Positions 8,712-16,818 of a DNA stretch of 64,000 bases are shown piece after piece; positions within the stretch are counted from its first letter, which is position 1; each line of letters begins with the position of its first letter. A model generated the notes under the pieces. That model saw nothing but the letters and a program-made list of their open reading frames with translations. It ran no database searches and had not been told where the DNA came from. The stretch comes from CALGYY01 sp963678485. GTDB lineage: Bacteria; Bacteroidota; Bacteroidia; Bacteroidales; CAIWKO01. The position numbers and the translations under genes are program-made. The stretch covers positions 3,100,001-3,164,000 of the forward strand of contig OY782882.1 of the NCBI GenBank assembly GCA_963678485.1, written 5' to 3'.

Positions 8712-10823
8712 ATGGCATACGATTTTTTTGAAACCCCGGTTGAATACGTGAAAAGCGTCGGTCCTCGCAAGGCTGAGATGCTGAAAAAAGAATTGGGGAT
8801 ATTTACCTTTTCCGATCTGCTCTATTGCTATCCCTTTCGCTATGTTGATCGCAGCAAATTTTATAAAGCATTTGAAGTTACAGAAGATCTCCCGTATGTG
8901 CAGCTTAAAGGGAAGATATCTAATGTACAGGCAATAGGGGCAAAGCGGACTGTGCGCATGACCGCTACCTTTCGCGATGAAACGGGGCAGATTGAATTGG
9001 TCTGGTTTGCCGGTTTCAAATGGATAAGGGAAAAGATTGCCTCAGCATCTGAGTTTATCGTATTCGGAAAGCCGAATGCATTCAACCATACGATTAATAT
9101 TGTTCACCCAGATCTTGAAGATGCAGCACAGGCCGAGAAAATTCCTGTGAACGCAGCTCTGCAACCATATTATTCAACCACAGAAAAGCTCAAAGCTGTG
9201 GGCCTTGATAGCAAAGGCTTTGAGCGCGCCTTAAAAAATCTCGTTGTCTCAGTACGAGGGTATATTGTAGAAACCTTACCTGAATCCATCCTCAAGCAAT
9301 TAAAATTAGTATCCAGGGAAACGGCCCTGATTCATATACATTTTCCTGAAAACAATGAGAACCTTCAGGCAGCACTCAAACGATTGAAATTTGAGGAATT
9401 GTTTTTTATTCAACTCAAATTACTTCAAATGAAATTTATCCGAATGACTAAACCGGATGGATTTAAATTCTCGAAAGTAGGTGAACATCTGAATACCTTT
9501 TATCATAAATTGCTGCCGTTCCAATTAACAGAAGCGCAAAAGCGTGTCATTAGGGAGATTCGTATCGATACTGGATCAGGAAACCAGATGAACCGGCTAT
9601 TGCAGGGTGATGTGGGTTCAGGAAAAACGCTGGTTGCTTTAATGACCATGCTCATTGCCATTGATAATGGATTCCAGGCCTGTATCATGGCCCCAACGGA
9701 AATTCTGGCCGCACAGCACTATGTTTCAATTGCCCGTTTTGTAGAGGGTTTAGGACTTAAAGTAGCACTGTTGACTGGCAGTACAAAAACTGCAGCAAGA
9801 CGAGCTTTGCATGAAGCACTGCGGTCAGGGGAAGTCAATATTTTGATTGGAACCCACGCGCTGATTGAAGATTCTGTACAGTTTAATAATTTGGGATTGG
9901 TGGTAATTGATGAGCAACATCGTTTTGGTGTGGCTCAGCGTGCCCGCTTGTGGGAAAAAGGGCAGGGGACGCAGCCTCATATACTCGTTATGACCGCCAC
10001 ACCTATTCCTCGTACGTTGGCAATGACGCTGTATGGCGACCTGGATGTATCTGTTATTGATGAACTTCCTCCGGGTCGAGTGCCAATTAAAACCTATCAC
10101 TTCACCGATTCAGGGCGGCTGAAAGTATTTGCATTTATTCAGAAAATGATTAATGAAGGTCGGCAGGTTTTTGTGGTGTATCCACTCATCAAAGAATCTG
10201 AAAAGTTGGATTTGAAAGATTTAATGGATGGTTACGAAAGTATCTGTCGTGCTTTTCCTCCACCTGAATATGCTATTAGTATCGTTCATGGAAAGATGAA
10301 AAGCAAGGAAAAGGAATATGAGATGCAGCGATTTGTGAAGGGTGAGACGCAGATTATGGTCGCCACAACTGTGATTGAGGTTGGTGTTGATATCCCAAAT
10401 GCATCAGTCATGGTAATCGAAAACTCTGAGCGCTTCGGACTTTCACAGCTTCATCAGCTCAGAGGTCGCGTTGGAAGAGGCGCTTCACAATCCTATTGCA
10501 TTTTAATGACCGGCCATAAGCTAACTTCGGACGGTAAAGTCAGAATACAAACTATGGTGGAGACTACTGACGGTTTCAGGATTGCAGAAACCGATTTAAA
10601 ACTGCGTGGACCCGGCGATATTCAAGGATTGCAGCAGAGTGGTATTGTTGATTTGCGCTTGGCAGATATTGTCAGGGATGAGCAAATTCTTGTGTATGCC
10701 CGCGATCTAGCGATACGCATCCTTAAAGACGACCCCGATCTTCAGAAACCTGAGAATACAAGTCTTAAAGAGCAACTCAATCGCATAAAAAAGCAACGGG
10801 GCGATTGGGCTCATATCAGTTGA
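8712..10823 (+). CDS. recG: ATP-dependent DNA helicase RecG
   Basis: A 703-residue RecG, the double-strand DNA translocase that remodels stalled forks and branched recombination intermediates. The N-terminal wedge domain includes an OB fold (about residues 60-150, KGKISNVQA...). The helicase core shows Walker A LLQGDVGSGKTLVA near 297, a DEQH box (VVIDEQHRFGVAQR), TATPIPRTLA, the motif V-VI stretch ATTVIEVGVDIPNA and QLRGRVGRG. Length matches the family. The frame stays open upstream, but that extension would run through the gldN terminator, and MAYDFFETPVEYVKSVGPRKA is the normal RecG start. A -7-like TAATTTTAC lies 9 bases before the ATG, suggesting its own promoter with a very short leader. 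Confidence 0.97.
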   Translation: MAYDFFETPVEYVKSVGPRKAEMLKKELGIFTFSDLLYCYPFRYVDRSKFYKAFEVTEDLPYVQLKGKISNVQAIGAKRTVRMTATFRDETGQIELVWFAGFKWIREKIASASEFIVFGKPNAFNHTINIVHPDLEDAAQAEKIPVNAALQPYYSTTEKLKAVGLDSKGFERALKNLVVSVRGYIVETLPESILKQLKLVSRETALIHIHFPENNENLQAALKRLKFEELFFIQLKLLQMKFIRMTKPDGFKFSKVGEHLNTFYHKLLPFQLTEAQKRVIREIRIDTGSGNQMNRLLQGDVGSGKTLVALMTMLIAIDNGFQACIMAPTEILAAQHYVSIARFVEGLGLKVALLTGSTKTAARRALHEALRSGEVNILIGTHALIEDSVQFNNLGLVVIDEQHRFGVAQRARLWEKGQGTQPHILVMTATPIPRTLAMTLYGDLDVSVIDELPPGRVPIKTYHFTDSGRLKVFAFIQKMINEGRQVFVVYPLIKESEKLDLKDLMDGYESICRAFPPPEYAISIVHGKMKSKEKEYEMQRFVKGETQIMVATTVIEVGVDIPNASVMVIENSERFGLSQLHQLRGRVGRGASQSYCILMTGHKLTSDGKVRIQTMVETTDGFRIAETDLKLRGPGDIQGLQQSGIVDLRLADIVRDEQILVYARDLAIRILKDDPDLQKPENTSLKEQLNRIKKQRGDWAHIS

Positions 10824-10865
10824 AATTAGCCGAGATTGCAAAAGAATCATCTCCTTTGAAATTCG

Positions 10866-10873
10866 TACCTTTG
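10866..10873 (+). promoter_or_regulatory. -7 promoter element before pheT
   Basis: TACCTTTG is an exact TAnnTTTG match 27 bases before the pheT ATG. No clear TTTG lies at the expected -33 spacing, so the call rests on the -7 element only. Confidence 0.45.
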
Positions 10874-10900
10874 CTGTGAATTTCGAAAAATCACGGTATT

Positions 10901-13366
10901 ATGAAAATTTCGTACAAGTGGCTGAGCCGCTACATTGATAAGTTTCCCGAGCCTCAAAAACTTTCCGAATTGCTTACCGCATGCGGATTAGAAGTGGAAA
11001 TGATGGAGCATTTTCAGACGGTGCCCGGTGGACTGAAAGGTGTAGTTGTGGGTCGTGTTGAGAGCTGCGAAAAGCATCCGAATGCAGATAAACTTAGCCT
11101 TACAAAAGTTAATATTGGTACATCCGAATTATTATCAGTTGTGTGCGGAGCGCCTAACGTTGCTGCAGGGCAAATGATATTGCTTGCAACCGTTGGAACC
11201 ACTGTCACCACTTCTAAAGGAGAATTTGTAATTCAAAAAGCAAAGATTCGTGGAGAGGTGTCGGAAGGAATGATTTGCGCTGAAGATGAACTCGGTTTAG
11301 GAACCTCTCATGCAGGAATCATGGTGCTTCCGGAAGATACTCCTATTGGAATGCCTGCCAGTGAATATTTCCACATTGAAGATGATTTCGTATATGAGAT
11401 AGGCCTCACACCAAATCGTAGCGATGCTACTTCACATCTTGGTGTTGCCCGCGATGTTGTTGCTGTACTTAATGCGCAACATCTAAATGGTGATGAACAC
11501 TGGGAAATACAATTTCCATCGGTGGAGGATTTTACTGTTGACTCTTTATCAAGAAATATCACTGTAACACTTGAAGATGAGGCTGCTTGTCCTCGCTATT
11601 CGGGACTTACAATGACCGGCATTACTGTGAAACCTTCACCCGATTGGTTACAAAATAAACTAAAGGCTATCGGTTTAAGACCAATCAATAATATTGTTGA
11701 CATAACAAACTTTGTATTATATGAAACCGGTCAGCCATTGCATGCTTTTGATGCAGATAAAATTTCCGGTGACAAAGTAATTGTAAAAAAACTGGCAAAA
11801 GATACAGGCTTCATCACACTTGATGGTGTAGAACGCAAGCTGGATGCAGAAGACCTGATGATTTGCAATGCCGAGAGTGGGATGTGCATGGCTGGTGTTT
11901 TCGGTGGTTTGTCTTCCGGCGTGACCGAACAAACGACTTCTTTGTTTTTAGAAAGTGCATGCTTCGATCCTGCCACTATACGTAAGACATCAAAACGTCA
12001 TAATCTTAAAACCGATGCCAGCTTTCGTTTTGAGAGAGGCAGCGATATCAATGTTACTGTTTATGCACTCAAACGTGCAGCGATGATGATAAAGGAACTT
12101 GCGGAAGGCCGCATCGTTTCTGAGATTGTGGATGTTTGTCCCGGGAAAACAGAACGTGTTACATTGCTGTTTTCGCTAACCCAACTTGATAAGATTGCTG
12201 GTAAACATATATCAAAAGAAATTGTTTTTGATATATTCAAAAGTCTTGATTTTACTATCATTTCAGAAAGTGGCGATACAGTGGAACTTGCAATTCCTAC
12301 AGCCAAGGTTGATGTAACACGCGAAGTAGATGTGATTGAAGAAGTCCTTCGTATTTATGGATACGGGAATATTGAATTTCCAGAATCATTACGCACTAAT
12401 CTGAGTTATCGCAATAAACCTGACCGTGAACAAATTAAAAATGTTATTGCTGATTTGCTTACTGATAAAGGATTTCATGAGATACTTACCAATTCTCTAA
12501 CAACATCTGTATATACTGAAAAGTTCGCAGAGGCTTTGTCACCGGTGAATAATGTTCCCATACTAAATCCTCTCAGCAGGGAGTTGAATGTAATGCGCCA
12601 AAGCATGCTGTTTTCAGGCTTGGAGGTGCTTATATACAATAAAAACAGAAAGAACGCGGATCTTAAGATATATGAGTTCGGAAATGTATACCGATTGGTG
12701 GGGACAAAGGCTGGTGCTAGTGACCTTGAAAAGTACCTGCAAACGCCAATGTTGACGCTGTTTTTAATGGGCGATGCAACAAAAGAACATTGGGCAGAGA
12801 AGTCAAGGAAAGTAACATTCTATGATCTTAAGGCTAGTGTGGAGGCCATTCTTCACAGGCTCGGCATTAATCGTCGCGATTTAAGAATGCTTCCCGAAAC
12901 CAGCGTATTATACGAAAATGCATGGACACTGAATTCAGGTGAGCATCGTGTGTGCCTGTTAGGTGAAGTTTCATCTGCAGTGCGTAATGAATTCGATTTG
13001 AAAGAAGAAGTATTCTATGCAGCCTTTGATTTGGATAAGTTGATTTCACTGCATGCAAGTCAAAAGGTCGCCGCAATGGATATTCCGAAGTTCCCTGAGG
13101 TACGTCGTGATCTTGCGCTGCTTATTGGTCCTGAAGTGAGTTGGTTGCAAATCGAAGAACTAGCCTTTGCCACCGGAAAAAAATATTTGAAAGAAGTCAA
13201 TTTGTTTGATGTTTACACTGATGAAAAAATGAAGGGTCAACAATCCTATGCTGTAAGTTTTATCTTACAGGATGAAGAGAAAACCCTTACCGATGTTGAG
13301 ATAGACGGGCTCATGAAAAAACTGATCAGCGCTTTTGAACGCAATTTAAATGCTACACTTAGATAA
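10901..13366 (+). CDS. pheT: Phenylalanyl-tRNA synthetase beta subunit
   Basis: An 821-residue beta subunit of the heterotetrameric enzyme that charges tRNA-Phe in the cytoplasm. It has the usual long bacterial layout: an N-terminal tRNA-binding OB domain (about residues 40-150, with HPNADKLSLTKVN and VVCGAPN), the B3/4 editing domain (about 215-390, with RPINNIVDITNFVL), the B5 domain (about 410-480) and a C-terminal ferredoxin-fold anticodon-binding domain (about 725-821, beginning near FPEVRRDLAL). Length is normal. The alpha subunit gene is not in the window, so the two genes are separate here. It ends 8 bases before the next gene. Confidence 0.97.
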   Translation: MKISYKWLSRYIDKFPEPQKLSELLTACGLEVEMMEHFQTVPGGLKGVVVGRVESCEKHPNADKLSLTKVNIGTSELLSVVCGAPNVAAGQMILLATVGTTVTTSKGEFVIQKAKIRGEVSEGMICAEDELGLGTSHAGIMVLPEDTPIGMPASEYFHIEDDFVYEIGLTPNRSDATSHLGVARDVVAVLNAQHLNGDEHWEIQFPSVEDFTVDSLSRNITVTLEDEAACPRYSGLTMTGITVKPSPDWLQNKLKAIGLRPINNIVDITNFVLYETGQPLHAFDADKISGDKVIVKKLAKDTGFITLDGVERKLDAEDLMICNAESGMCMAGVFGGLSSGVTEQTTSLFLESACFDPATIRKTSKRHNLKTDASFRFERGSDINVTVYALKRAAMMIKELAEGRIVSEIVDVCPGKTERVTLLFSLTQLDKIAGKHISKEIVFDIFKSLDFTIISESGDTVELAIPTAKVDVTREVDVIEEVLRIYGYGNIEFPESLRTNLSYRNKPDREQIKNVIADLLTDKGFHEILTNSLTTSVYTEKFAEALSPVNNVPILNPLSRELNVMRQSMLFSGLEVLIYNKNRKNADLKIYEFGNVYRLVGTKAGASDLEKYLQTPMLTLFLMGDATKEHWAEKSRKVTFYDLKASVEAILHRLGINRRDLRMLPETSVLYENAWTLNSGEHRVCLLGEVSSAVRNEFDLKEEVFYAAFDLDKLISLHASQKVAAMDIPKFPEVRRDLALLIGPEVSWLQIEELAFATGKKYLKEVNLFDVYTDEKMKGQQSYAVSFILQDEEKTLTDVEIDGLMKKLISAFERNLNATLR

Positions 13367-13374
13367 TTTGACGC

Positions 13375-14148
13375 ATGTCGATACTTTTTAGAGATATTAT
13401 TTTTGGACCGGTTCATAGCCGTCGTTTGGGCATTTCTCTAGGAGTGAACGTGCTTCCTGAAGATGCAAAATTCTGTTCTTTCAATTGCATCTACTGTGAA
13501 TGTGGTTGGACTAAAACAAAACTAAGTGAAGTAAAAGGCTACCATAGCCGAGAAGATATCAATGCTTCCCTTGAAGCCAGATGCAAAGAATTACTTGAAG
13601 GTGGAGCTACTGTGGATGCATTGACTTTTGCAGGTAACGGCGAGCCAACGATGCATCCTGCATTTCCGGAAATCATTGATGATACACTGGCTACGAGAGA
13701 CCGTTATTTTCCTAAGGCCAAGGTAGTTGTTTTATCAAACTCAACAACAGCTGGTGACCCAAGAATCCTTAAGGCCTTGCTTAAAGTTACACCCATAATG
13801 AAGCTGGATGCCGGTACCAACGAGATGTATCACCACATTAATAAGCCGTTGGTAAAAATTACGCTGGGTGAAATTGTTGAGAATTTAAAAGCCTTTCGGG
13901 GTCGACTCATCATACAATCGTTGTTTTTGAAAGCGGAGATTGGTGGTCATTGGGTTGACAACACTACCGAAGCCGAGGTTTCAGCATGGATTGATCAATT
14001 GAAAAAGATTGGCCCCAGGCAGGTGATGATTTATCCTATTGATCGTTCGGCACCTGATAGAAATATTGACAAAGTGGATCATGCTACCCTCGAAGGAATT
14101 GCTACGCGTGTGCGGGCTGTGGGTTTCGAGGTAAATGTTTACTCCTGA
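13375..14148 (+). CDS. Radical SAM Fe-S oxidoreductase (COG0731-like)
   Basis: A 257-residue radical SAM enzyme. The cluster motif CxxxCxxC reads CSFNCIYC near residues 34-41, with an additional cysteine just after it (YCECG). The SAM-binding GGE-like segment is FAGNGEPTMHP near residue 84. The N-terminal FGPVHSRRLGISLGVNVLP is the hallmark of a conserved family of small Fe-S oxidoreductases related to TYW1/COG0731. Its substrate is unknown to me. No SPASM-type auxiliary cysteines are seen. The stop codon overlaps the next start (TGATG), implying translational coupling with the pterin-dehydratase-like gene. Confidence 0.8.
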   Translation: MSILFRDIIFGPVHSRRLGISLGVNVLPEDAKFCSFNCIYCECGWTKTKLSEVKGYHSREDINASLEARCKELLEGGATVDALTFAGNGEPTMHPAFPEIIDDTLATRDRYFPKAKVVVLSNSTTAGDPRILKALLKVTPIMKLDAGTNEMYHHINKPLVKITLGEIVENLKAFRGRLIIQSLFLKAEIGGHWVDNTTEAEVSAWIDQLKKIGPRQVMIYPIDRSAPDRNIDKVDHATLEGIATRVRAVGFEVNVYS

Positions 14149-14396
14149 TGGATTGGGAAGCAAAAGATGGTTTTCTCGTTAAAACATTTACATTCAGTAA
14201 TTTTGTGAATGCCTTTACGTTTATGTCAGAAGTTGCTGTGTTGGCCGAGAAGATGGAGCATCACCCCTGGTGGGAAAATGCGTTTCATGTAGTTACGATT
14301 CGGTTAAGCACGCGTATACCTGAGAATCACATTACGGATAAGGATTATACGATGGCAGAAAAAATAGATGCGATTTACAACATAAGCCGGAAATAA
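14148..14396 (+). CDS. 4a-hydroxytetrahydrobiopterin dehydratase-like (PCD/DCoH) protein
   Basis: An 82-residue protein with the pterin-4a-carbinolamine dehydratase fold. The active-site signature is MEHHPWWENAFHVVTIRLST near residues 35-54, followed by NHITDKDYTMAEKID. The two adjacent histidines fit the family. The enzyme dehydrates 4a-hydroxytetrahydropterin to recycle the cofactor of aromatic amino-acid hydroxylases. No hydroxylase gene is visible nearby, so the physiological partner is unclear. The start overlaps the upstream stop by one base. It is somewhat shorter than typical family members (about 90-110 residues), missing part of the N-terminus. Confidence 0.85.
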   Translation: MDWEAKDGFLVKTFTFSNFVNAFTFMSEVAVLAEKMEHHPWWENAFHVVTIRLSTRIPENHITDKDYTMAEKIDAIYNISRK

Positions 14397-14397
14397 T

Positions 14398-14811
14398 ATG
14401 TTGCACGATTACGATACTAAAATTTTGCTTGCGCTGGGCGAATGCTTAAAGGGAAATAAGAAGGTAGCCGCCTGGTTGATGGATAATGGTTTTCCGGAAA
14501 TCACAGCTTTTTCAAATGCAGTGCAATCGGATCGTGAGGCGCTGGATTGGTTATTAAATAGTCCCTATGCTGAACTCGGCGTACTCAGCAATGCCATTGA
14601 TGGGGAGGAAGATGCCCGCACCTGGCTTCATAAAAATAATTATGATTTTTATATTGTCTTCGCCGATGCTTGTAAGAAGAAAGAGAAAGCCCTCGACTGG
14701 CTGGTAAAGCGGGATATGAAAATATTTATTTACCTGGCCATGCTAATTTACGATGAATTAGAACAACAGCGGAAAGACCTTTATAATCCGCATAAACTCT
14801 TTAAGCGCTAG
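14398..14811 (+). CDS. Small WL-repeat protein of unknown function
   Basis: A 137-residue soluble protein that I do not recognise. It is built of three to four imperfect repeats of about 33-36 residues, each with an A..WL core: AAWLMDNGF, ALDWLLNSPY, ARTWLHKNNY and ALDWLVKRD. Each core is followed by a hydrophobic helix and a short link, suggesting an alpha-helical solenoid. It has no signal peptide, membrane segment or cysteine cluster. It begins one base after the pterin-dehydratase-like gene stops, so it is probably translated from the same message as the radical SAM gene. An inverted repeat straddles its stop codon. Confidence 0.7.
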   Translation: MLHDYDTKILLALGECLKGNKKVAAWLMDNGFPEITAFSNAVQSDREALDWLLNSPYAELGVLSNAIDGEEDARTWLHKNNYDFYIVFADACKKKEKALDWLVKRDMKIFIYLAMLIYDELEQQRKDLYNPHKLFKR

Positions 14812-14825
14812 ATCTTTCCGCTGTT
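14765..14825. repeat. 13-base perfect inverted repeat across a stop codon
   Basis: AACAGCGGAAAGA at 14765-14777 is matched exactly by TCTTTCCGCTGTT at 14813-14825, with 35 bases between, inside which TTTAT and ATAAA can also pair. The repeat spans the last codons and stop of the WL-repeat gene and ends 14 bases before the converging rubrerythrin gene. It has no long T run. It may act as a two-way transcription barrier or an RNA-stabilising hairpin. Confidence 0.6.
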
Positions 14826-14839
14826 ATAATTACTACTAT

Positions 14840-15502
14840 TTATTTATAAGCAGTAAACTTATCTTTCGTTGTGCCGCATAATTCGCAGCTTTCAGGAAGT
14901 TTCTTTGTGTCATAGGTGAGTCCGCATTTCGGGCAAACGCTGTAAGAAACTGGTAAAGTGTTGAGCTTCTTTCCATCCAATGCAGCTTTAGCAGCTGTGT
15001 AAAGATCCATATGCATCTTTTCTACCTGCTGTGTGTACTGGAAGTTTCTTGAAGCATCGTCAGCTTTGTCGGCATCAGCATCCTTAATAAATCCGGGATA
15101 CATAGTATTTGTTTCATAGGTTTCACCTTTGATAGCATCATCAAGATTTTCTTTGGTGGTAAGTACCGTGAACTTTGGTGTAAGCGTATCAGGGGTTGCA
15201 CCCATACCTTTCAGACATTCAGTTAAATTGTTGATGTGTACCTTTTCGGCTGCTGAAGCGGCATCAAATAATATGGCAATAGGTAACATCTTTTCTTCAC
15301 GTGCTTTTTTTGCGTAAGCAGCATACTTTGCAGACGCTGTTGTTTCGCCTTTAATTGCCGCTTTTAAATTATCGATTGTTTTTACTGTGACTGTTTTAGT
15401 AGTGTCTTTTTGATCTCCGGCAGGTTTTTGCTCACTGCCACAGCCAGCGATCATGATACCAGCGGCCAAAAGGACGCAAGGAATGATTTTGTAAATTTTC
15501 AT
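14840..15502 (-). CDS. Rubrerythrin-type lipoprotein with rubredoxin tail
   Basis: A 220-residue secreted rubrerythrin. The chosen ATG opens a lipoprotein signal ending GIMIAGC with the lipidated cysteine near residue 21; longer upstream starts would bury it. A linker leads to a ferritin-like four-helix domain with the di-iron ligand pattern: the GET glutamate near residue 53, AAEKVH, a second GET-type helix (AIKGETYE) and QQVEKMH. The tail is rubredoxin-like: VCPKCGLTY and SCELCGTT, two CxxC pairs. Rubrerythrins reduce hydrogen peroxide, usually in the cytoplasm. Here lipidation predicts a periplasmic or outer-membrane location. It lies 44 bases downstream of a DUF2231 membrane protein that could supply electrons (inference). 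Confidence 0.88.
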   Translation of the reverse strand: MKIYKIIPCVLLAAGIMIAGCGSEQKPAGDQKDTTKTVTVKTIDNLKAAIKGETTASAKYAAYAKKAREEKMLPIAILFDAASAAEKVHINNLTECLKGMGATPDTLTPKFTVLTTKENLDDAIKGETYETNTMYPGFIKDADADKADDASRNFQYTQQVEKMHMDLYTAAKAALDGKKLNTLPVSYSVCPKCGLTYDTKKLPESCELCGTTKDKFTAYK

Positions 15503-15546
15503 AATAGTAATAGTTTTTGAGGTTAATAATAATTGTAACAAAAGGA

Positions 15547-15966
15547 TTAAAGCATATAGTCATAAACCAGCGATCCCCCAAGGAATCCGGTATAAGCCAC
15601 GAATCCGGCTGCAATGGCATATAGGACGAAAACCAACCATTTCAAATTACCTTGATCCTTTTTAGTGGCAACAAGGAAAATACGAATGGCCGATGCGCCT
15701 ATCATAAGGTACATGGTAGTCTTTGCAAAGATTTCGTGAGTCTCTTTAACTTCGGCGGCAGGACCAATGAGGTTTTTAGAGAAATATTCTCCGGTAAAGA
15801 ATGCTACCACTGCTCCAAGCGTTCCTAGAACCATAAGGAACAGTCCTGCTTTGGACAGGCAATGATCCTTTTTGAAAATTACAAAGACTAAGTCGAAAAG
15901 AAATCCGGCAAGAATTAATGCAATCGGAAAATGTACCGATAAAGGATGTAGATGATCTGTAAACAT
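15547..15966 (-). CDS. DUF2231-family membrane protein
   Basis: A 139-residue integral membrane protein with four hydrophobic helices (about residues 14-34, 43-63, 82-101 and 109-130). The N-terminal HLHPLSVHFPIALILAG is the signature of DUF2231, a family of small quinone- or haem-like redox membrane proteins of unproven function. The two histidines at the start, with HE near residue 77, could bind haem or metal. It is the upstream gene of a pair with the rubrerythrin lipoprotein, suggesting a shared role in peroxide or oxygen stress at the envelope. Function remains inferred. Confidence 0.8.
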   Translation of the reverse strand: MFTDHLHPLSVHFPIALILAGFLFDLVFVIFKKDHCLSKAGLFLMVLGTLGAVVAFFTGEYFSKNLIGPAAEVKETHEIFAKTTMYLMIGASAIRIFLVATKKDQGNLKWLVFVLYAIAAGFVAYTGFLGGSLVYDYML

Positions 15967-16195
15967 AAGTTTTTCGATTAAGTTTAGTGTAAAGATAAAA
16001 AATTTAGATGAAGTGATTGTATAAAAGATGAATCAATCTCTTCAAGTGGTTAGTGTTTTTGGTTTTCATGGATCAAGCCAGATTGTTGAGGAGCAACAAA
16101 TAGTTATTGGTGTTTTTTAGCACAACTGAAAAACAATACTGAATTGTCGATTTTAACAAGAGCACAACTTAATGTGTGGTTTATATTCTTTAAAT

Positions 16196-16223
16196 TCCAC
16201 CTTTTGCATGAACAAAAGGTGGA
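16196..16223. repeat. Perfect 11-base inverted repeat at the edge of the GC-rich island
   Basis: TCCACCTTTTG at 16196-16206 pairs exactly with CAAAAGGTGGA at 16213-16223 around the 6-base loop CATGAA. It marks the left border where the sequence changes from AT-rich to GC-rich. No T run follows directly, so it is not a classical terminator. Confidence 0.65.
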
Positions 16224-16767
16224 GCCAAAATTCTAGTCAAAGCCAATGCTATCCCCCCGCTCTCGCCAACGGCCGCAAATCACGCAAGGTAGTGCCGAAA
16301 ACGCCAATTGACGGCAGTTCTTGAATATGACAATAAACCTCATTTCGCTCATTGAATTTTCTTTTTGTCGTTTTCGACAGAGCCGACAGCGAAAAGGCCG
16401 CTGTCTGGCCCCTTGCGGATTTGCGTGCCGTTGACGATTCACAGCCTGCCCACGCCCGCTTGCTTTGACAGGCCCGCGCACACGCTTTGAACATTAGCAT
16501 TGCATAATTTCAATACTGTAAAATAACCACAAAGTACAAATGGTATTGGCTTGATTAACTATTAAAAACACAGATGCACAAAATGATTGATACGTTTAAT
16601 TAATATTGATGGCAAATGTTACAAACAATAGCTGCAAATGAAACTCATTCGTGTTCATTCGTGGTATTCGTAGTTAAAGAAAGGTTTCAAAATCTATATT
16701 TTTCTATGAATAGTATTCTTACTCCTCAACTTTTCCGCTTGATCCGTTTTCATTGACGGTAGATATT

Positions 16768-16797
16768 AAAAAAAAAGCCGGACTAAGCCCGGCTTTT
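16768..16797 (-). terminator. Terminator of the ribonucleotide reductase gene
   Basis: Read on the minus strand, AAAAGCCGG and CCGGCTTTT form a 9-base perfect stem with a 7-base loop, followed by a run of T. It starts 21 bases after the reductase stop codon. Confidence 0.88.
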
Positions 16798-16818
16798 GTA
16801 ATCAATATTATTCTGGTA

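Larger units (their letters stand above)
15967..16818. other. 852-base gene-free region with a GC-rich island
   Basis: No convincing gene is present. The flanks are AT-rich, but about 16195-16500 is clearly richer in G and C and unlike the rest of the window in composition. It opens with a perfect inverted repeat. Short frames on the minus strand inside the island have arginine-rich, low-complexity translations without homology signals, and I do not call them. A terminator for the ribonucleotide reductase gene lies at the right end. The island looks like an inserted or dispersed intergenic repeat. Confidence 0.55.

Noticed and set aside
16233..16500. Two overlapping minus-strand frames in the GC-rich island
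   Set aside because: Translations are arginine-rich with no domain signal, they overlap each other in different frames, and no start or ribosome site is convincing. They follow from base composition.
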